From: Bryobacterales bacterium
GTDB lineage: Bacteria > Acidobacteriota > Terriglobia > Bryobacterales > Bryobacteraceae
Assembly: GCA_003154855.1 (NCBI GenBank)
Contig: PMEV01000415.1
Location: forward strand, 13,246-21,921
DNA length: 8,676 nt
Direction of reading: 5' to 3'
How positions within the stretch are numbered: the first letter of the stretch is position 1; each line of letters opens with the position of its first letter. Shown here one piece after another: positions 5,554 to 8,676 of this stretch. Position numbers and translations under genes: made by a program. The notes below the pieces were generated by a model. That model worked only from the letters and a program-made list of their open reading frames with translations, had not been told where the DNA came from and ran no database searches.

Positions 5554-6782
5554 TGGATCGGGCAGCCAGGCAAAGCTGGGCGGCGCGGTTCCGGAAAGAG
5601 CTGGCCGGGAACATTTTGCCGTTCTGGATGCGCCACGCGGTGGATCGGGCCAACGGCGGCTTCTACGGAACCATCGGCTGCGATCTGAAAGTGGACCCGG
5701 AGTCGCCGCGCGCCGCGGTGGTCAACGCCCGGATTCTGTGGACATTTTCCGCGGCCGCGTGGAGGCTGGGCGATCCGGCGTACAGGGAGACGGCCGACTG
5801 GGCCTACGATTACATCCTGGATAAGTTCTGGGACAAAGAGTATGGGGGCATTTACTGGATGCTCGACTATAAGGGCAACCCCATCTCGGATCGCAAGCAG
5901 ATCTATGCCCAGGCTTTCGCCGCCTACGGGCTGGCCGAGTACTTCCGGGCCACGGGCAAGACGGAGAGCCTGGAACGCGCGCGGCAGCTCTACCGGTTGA
6001 TCGAGGATAAGAGCCGCGATGCGGTGAATCAGGGGTATCTGGAGGCGTGCAGCCGGGATTGGGGCGCCTTGGAAGATATGCGGCTGAGCGAGAAGGACCT
6101 GAACAGTCCCAAATCGATGAACACGCACTTACACGTGATGGAGGCTTACACCAACCTGCTGCGCGTGTGGAAAGACCCGGGGTTACAGGCCAGCCAGAAA
6201 GAGCTGCTGGAAGTAACTATGGATCGCATCGTGGATGGCGCCACGGGACATTTCAAGCTGTTCTTCGACCGGGAATGGCATTCCCTTACCGATCACATCT
6301 CTTACGGGCACGATATCGAGGGAAGCTGGCTGATCTTCGAGGCGGCCGAGGCGCTGGGGGACGCGGCGCTGGTGGATCGCGCGCGAAAGCTGGCGGTCAA
6401 GATGGCGCAGGCCGTTGCCGAGCAAGGCCTGGACCGGGACGGCAGCCTTTTCTACGAGGCCAATTCCAAAGGCGAGCCGATCGATCCCAACAAGCACTGG
6501 TGGGCGCAGGCGGAGGCGGTGGTGGGTTTCTATAACGCCTATCAGCTTACGGGAGAGCGGCATTTTCTGGAGCAGTCGGAGCGGGTTTGGGAGTACATCG
6601 AGCGAGCGGTGGTCGACCAGGTGCATGGCGAGTGGCACGCCAAGCTGCGGCCGGAAGGCCAGCCCTACACGGCGGAAGAGGATTCCGACGCCTGCCTGGT
6701 GGGCCCCTGGAAATGCCCGTACCACAACAGCCGGGTGTGCTTCGAGATGATGGAGCGGCTGGAGCAGGCTGGCGGCAGCTAG
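5550..6782 (+). CDS. cellobiose/mannobiose 2-epimerase (EC 5.1.3.11)
   Basis: The product has 410 residues and belongs to the AGE (N-acylglucosamine 2-epimerase) superfamily, cellobiose 2-epimerase branch, with an (alpha/alpha)6 barrel. It epimerises the reducing-end sugar of beta-1,4-disaccharides; next to a mannosylglucose phosphorylase the natural substrate is probably mannobiose, giving mannosylglucose. Visible motifs are NGGFYGTI (35-42), VVNARILWTFSAA with R61, KQIYAQAFAAYGLAEY (116-131), MNTHLHVMEAYTNLLRVW (190-207), DHISYGHDIEGSWLI (248-262), KHWWAQAEAVVGFYNAY (315-331) and GPWKCPYHNSRVCFEMMER (385-403). H254 and H392 are the expected pair of catalytic histidines. ATG 5550 overlaps the TGA of the phosphorylase gene (ATGA) and follows GAAAAGG; a second ATG at 5553 is also possible. 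No signal peptide, so it is cytoplasmic. It is the last gene of the operon and converges with the disrupted gene on the other strand. Confidence 0.95.
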   Translation: MMDRAARQSWAARFRKELAGNILPFWMRHAVDRANGGFYGTIGCDLKVDPESPRAAVVNARILWTFSAAAWRLGDPAYRETADWAYDYILDKFWDKEYGGIYWMLDYKGNPISDRKQIYAQAFAAYGLAEYFRATGKTESLERARQLYRLIEDKSRDAVNQGYLEACSRDWGALEDMRLSEKDLNSPKSMNTHLHVMEAYTNLLRVWKDPGLQASQKELLEVTMDRIVDGATGHFKLFFDREWHSLTDHISYGHDIEGSWLIFEAAEALGDAALVDRARKLAVKMAQAVAEQGLDRDGSLFYEANSKGEPIDPNKHWWAQAEAVVGFYNAYQLTGERHFLEQSERVWEYIERAVVDQVHGEWHAKLRPEGQPYTAEEDSDACLVGPWKCPYHNSRVCFEMMERLEQAGGS

Positions 6783-6839
6783 GGAAAGAGAGGGATTGGC
6801 CGCGGCCTGGCGTGACGGATGCGAAACGAAGAGCCCGGC

Positions 6840-7370
6840 TCACTCGAAAACAGAGAACTCGGGTGAGATGGTCGTGTACACAGTTCCAGGCCTGTGCACG
6901 AGCGTCCAGGGACTCAATGAGTAGCGCAGCAACAGCCTGTGTCTCCCCTCAAGTGGAAAGGGCTCTCGACTCAGCCGCCACGAAATGGCTCGGCTTCTCC
7001 CAGTAGTCGGTTGAGAGTTGCCAGAACATTTGTATTGGCCGCTTGGAATGCGGGGCCCCCTCGATCGGGACAGTAGCGTCTTTGACCACTCACCAGACTC
7101 CCAGTTTTCATCGGTCCCGTTAAACCGCTGCAACCGCGCCGCACCGTATGGCCAAATAGGGCTGAGAAAGACAGAGCGGTTTCCCGGGTTCACCAGTACC
7201 GGCCTGATATGATCGAAATGCTCGTATTGCGGCGAAATCCCCTTCCACCGCAGGGCGTGAAGAACACCGTCGTCCTGAGCGGGTGACGCGAGGACGACAA
7301 CGGACATGGCGACAAGCATCCACAATCCGGTCGTCACATTTGGTGAGGACCTTGTGCAGAAGCTTGCCAT
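6840..7370 (-). pseudogene. secreted protein of unknown function with two compensating frameshifts
   Basis: As sequenced this is an open frame of 176 residues. ATG 7370-7368 follows AAGGG at good spacing, and residues 1-31 form a signal peptide (core GLWMLVAMSVVVLA, cleavage near SPA31). The first 97 residues look like a real exported protein (PVLVNPGNRSVFLS, ARLQRFNGTDENWESGEW). From about 7081 to 6960 the reading frame turns unnatural (LLSRSRGPRIPSGQ, TTGRSRAISWRLSRE). A neighbouring frame reads a natural segment there (DATVPIEGAPHSKRPIQMFW, then QLSTDYWEKPSHFVAAESRA). After 6957 the original frame is sensible again (PLEGRHRLLLRYSLSPWTLV to the stop). Adding one A in the AAA run at 7081-7083 and removing one base in the CCCTTT run at 6957-6962 would join all three parts. 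I do not recognise a family. It could be a decayed gene, a gene with a natural 40-residue shift, or sequencing error. Confidence 0.6.
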
Positions 7371-7421
7371 ATTACCCTTCTGACACCGCCGTTGCCCTCC
7401 GAGTTCCCGCCCGGAAGCGGT

Positions 7422-7451
7422 CTCGCAGAGCGAGCCGTCGGCCAAAGGCCG
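7422..7451. other. pair of tight GC hairpins after the Doc gene
   Basis: CTCGC-AGA-GCGAG (7422-7434) and CGGCC-AAA-GGCCG (7439-7451) lie in the 106-base gap between the Doc stop and the start of the disrupted gene. No T-run follows in the direction of transcription, so an ordinary terminator is not supported. They could slow or end transcription from the toxin operon. Confidence 0.3.
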
Positions 7452-7476
7452 CCGAATTGGGCCTCTCAGCGCGCCG

Positions 7477-7875
7477 TCAAGTGTTTTCGAGCGGTTTGCA
7501 GCGAGACTCGAAGATCTCGGTCAGATGCGGCTTGCCGAGTCCGCCCGAAGCAACGGACAAAACCACGTCAACCAGTTCTTGCTCGCTGAAAGCCGGCTCC
7601 CAAGCGTTCATCAGGAGGAACGTGATGGCGGCGTTGGCGCCGGCTCGCTTGTTGCCGTCGATGAACGGATGGTTTTGGCAGATGTGATAGAGATACGCGG
7701 CTGCCATCGCCGGAATCGAGGCGTGCAGGAATTCGCCGCCGAATGTCGACTGAGGAACGGCGACGGCCGATTCGAGTCCCGCACCGTCGCGGAGTCCCGG
7801 GGACCCACCGTATCGCTCAACTTGCCGCTCGTGAATCTCCAGCACCTCATCCAGGGAGAGGAACAGCGGTTCCAT
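7477..7875 (-). CDS. doc: Doc family (Fic fold) toxin of a type II toxin-antitoxin module
   Basis: The product has 132 residues, within the usual 120-135 of Doc toxins. Visible features are the N-terminal VLEIHERQVERYGGSPGLRD (11-30), with GLESAVAVPQSTFGGEF (33-49) matching the Doc family start, and the catalytic loop HPFIDGNKRAGANAA (69-83). In the Fic consensus the loop continues GNGR; here it is GNKR, as in Doc. Doc of phage P1 uses this altered loop to phosphorylate EF-Tu and stop translation, whereas Fic proteins AMP-transfer. H69, D73 and K76-R77 are the key residues and all are present, so the protein looks active. It starts 18 bases after the antitoxin stop on the same strand, the usual antitoxin-toxin order. 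The ribosome binding site is weak, which would keep toxin levels low. No inhibitory motif of its own is seen, so neutralisation should come from the partner. Confidence 0.92.
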   Translation of the reverse strand: MEPLFLSLDEVLEIHERQVERYGGSPGLRDGAGLESAVAVPQSTFGGEFLHASIPAMAAAYLYHICQNHPFIDGNKRAGANAAITFLLMNAWEPAFSEQELVDVVLSVASGGLGKPHLTEIFESRCKPLENT

Positions 7876-7893
7876 GAACTTGGCCCCGATAAC

Positions 7894-8121
7894 TCACTCG
7901 GCCAACTTCCGAAACGCCTTCCCATAGCGCTTGTGCGCAGATTCCTGGGCCGCTTCAAACTTCTTGCGCCGCCCCGACTTGTTCGCCGGCGCGACGATCA
8001 GTTGTCTTCCGTCGGTACTGATCTCGAGCGGCGTTTCGGGATCGATCTTGAGAAGGTCCAGGATCGGGCGATCGATCACCAGGGCCAGACTGTTTCCATG
8101 CTTCGTCAGCTTCTTGACCAT
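7894..8121 (-). CDS. AbrB/MazE-type antitoxin paired with Doc
   Basis: The product has 75 residues. Residues 1-46 are a SpoVT-AbrB (MazE-like) swapped-hairpin DNA-binding domain: KKLTKHGNSLALVIDRPILD, LLKIDPETPLEISTDGRQLIV. Residues 47-75 are a charged helical tail (SGRRKKFEAAQESAHKRYGK, AFRKLAE), the part expected to wrap the toxin. Such a dimer normally represses its own promoter and neutralises the toxin, while P1 Doc is paired with Phd of a different fold. ATG 8121-8119 has GGAG about seven bases upstream. It lies 24 bases after the broken DUF488 gene, so its promoter must lie within or upstream of that remnant. I see no clear -10/-35 pair or dyad there. Confidence 0.9.
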   Translation of the reverse strand: MVKKLTKHGNSLALVIDRPILDLLKIDPETPLEISTDGRQLIVAPANKSGRRKKFEAAQESAHKRYGKAFRKLAE

Positions 8122-8145
8122 GCGCGGCTCCGTATTTCCAATGTA

Positions 8146-8461
8146 TCACCATGGGACGTGCCCCGGGGCCGCGACAAGATGCCGCTCCGTCGGCAGAGAC
8201 CGACTGAGTTGGACATCGTTTTCGCAGTAGCAGCCTACCGAGAAGTTGGTCCGACGAGAAAGAGCCGCCAGAAGATCGAGGACTCTGGCCGCATCCGACG
8301 AGTTCCTGGCTGGGTGCCAGATTCGGCAGCCAGATATCGTAGAAATCGCGCTTTGCGAATTGCGATATCGGCACGCCACGCGGCGGCCTGCGAACCGTAC
8401 CCCGCCGCAAGCCCTCACTCGGTCTCCTCGGCGAGACGAGCCTGACCACCAGAATCGGCAT
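8146..8461 (-). pseudogene. broken DUF488 gene with internal deletion and frameshift
   Basis: From ATG 8461 the frame reads 55 residues of a DUF488 protein: MPILVVRLVSPRRPSEGLRR, GTVRRPPRGVP, FAKRDFYDIWLPNLAPSQELV. At about 8293-8299 the family match moves into another frame, DAARVLDLLAALSRRTNFSV, then GCYCENDV, ending at TGA 8148-8146. From memory of the family, these two blocks are normally separated by some 25-30 residues (a W/F/R-rich helix), so roughly 75-90 bases have been lost and the frame changed. The Cys-His-Arg-Ser usually found after GCYCE is here LSRS, another sign of decay. The normal function of DUF488 is unclear. It starts 18 bases after the glycoside hydrolase stop and ends 24 bases before the antitoxin. 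No clear ribosome binding site. Confidence 0.7.
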
Positions 8462-8479
8462 GTTCGATATCATGGCACA

Positions 8480-8676
8480 TTAGCGGTAGCGGTACAGCGT
8501 GACGCGGTGGATGCCCCTGGTGCTCGGCCCGAACAGAGCGGGGTGGTCCGGGTCCGCGTGGAGCCTCGGCAGCACCAGGCTTTGCCCAGCGGTGTCGTCG
8601 CCGGCCAGCCGGCGCCCGGGAACCCAGCGGCCTGCGACAAAAACGCCTTCCTCTACGGTGGCCAGCCCGGCCAGCG
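8480..8676 (-). CDS. C-terminus of a DUF5597 glycoside hydrolase (beta-galactosidase-like), runs off right edge
   Basis: The last 64 residues are visible before the TAA at 8482-8480: VEEGVFVAGRWVPGRRLAGD, DTAGQSLVLPRL, then GIHRVTLYRYR at the end. The pattern of EEG, GRWVPGRRLxGD and a final RVxLYRYR is what I know from the DUF5597 domain that ends many GH35-like or cellulase-fold glycoside hydrolases in plant-polysaccharide degraders. The substrate cannot be given from the tail alone. It would be the first gene of the minus-strand run that includes the DUF488 remnant and the toxin-antitoxin pair, though shared transcription is unproven. The family call rests on recall of a short segment, so it is moderate. 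Confidence 0.65.
   Translation of the reverse strand, partial: LAGLATVEEGVFVAGRWVPGRRLAGDDTAGQSLVLPRLHADPDHPALFGPSTRGIHRVTLYRYR

Overview
This window comes from a GC-rich bacterium. An exosortase-type PEP-CTERM sorting tail, an Alx-type TerC protein, mannan-sugar enzymes and the C-terminus of a DUF5597 glycoside hydrolase would fit a polysaccharide-degrading soil or freshwater lineage such as Acidobacteriota (Bryobacterales/Solibacter-like). Verrucomicrobiota or Planctomycetota are possible alternatives. This placement is an inference from gene content; there is no rRNA or other marker gene here.

Layout. (1) Positions 1-641, minus strand: the N-terminal part of a PAS-domain signalling protein that runs off the left edge. 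(2) 642-1436: about 800 bases without a confident gene. It holds a possible coding remnant, a REP-like nested palindrome (1025-1116), a separate 26-base hairpin, and a direct repeat ahead of the next gene. (3) 1437-2201, plus strand: a secreted DUF3494 (ice-binding-protein-like) protein with a C-terminal PEP-CTERM tail. (4) 2290-3303, minus strand: a TerC/Alx family membrane protein. (5) 3380-4240, minus strand: an exported, probably lipid-anchored protein of unknown function. (6) 4363-6782, plus strand: a two-gene operon with overlapping stop and start codons, encoding a GH130 mannosylglucose phosphorylase and a cellobiose/mannobiose 2-epimerase. (7) 6840-8676, minus strand: a run of genes read right to left. 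They are the C-terminus of a DUF5597 glycoside hydrolase, a broken DUF488 gene, an AbrB-type antitoxin, a Doc toxin, and a secreted protein whose frame appears disturbed by two compensating indels.

How the genes work together. The clearest unit is the epimerase-phosphorylase pair. The epimerase converts beta-1,4-mannobiose to mannosylglucose, and the phosphorylase splits that with phosphate into mannose 1-phosphate and glucose. This is the known cytoplasmic route for mannan oligosaccharides. The DUF5597 hydrolase at the right edge also suggests plant or microbial polysaccharide use. AbrB-Doc is a predicted type II toxin-antitoxin module with a MazE-like rather than Phd-like antitoxin, next to a decaying gene. 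The DUF3494/PEP-CTERM protein is predicted to be exported and processed by an exosortase encoded elsewhere.

I found no CRISPR array, tRNA, rRNA, transposase or clearly new multi-gene system. The points most worth checking are the two disrupted genes, the nested palindrome, and the PEP-CTERM form of an ice-binding-like protein.
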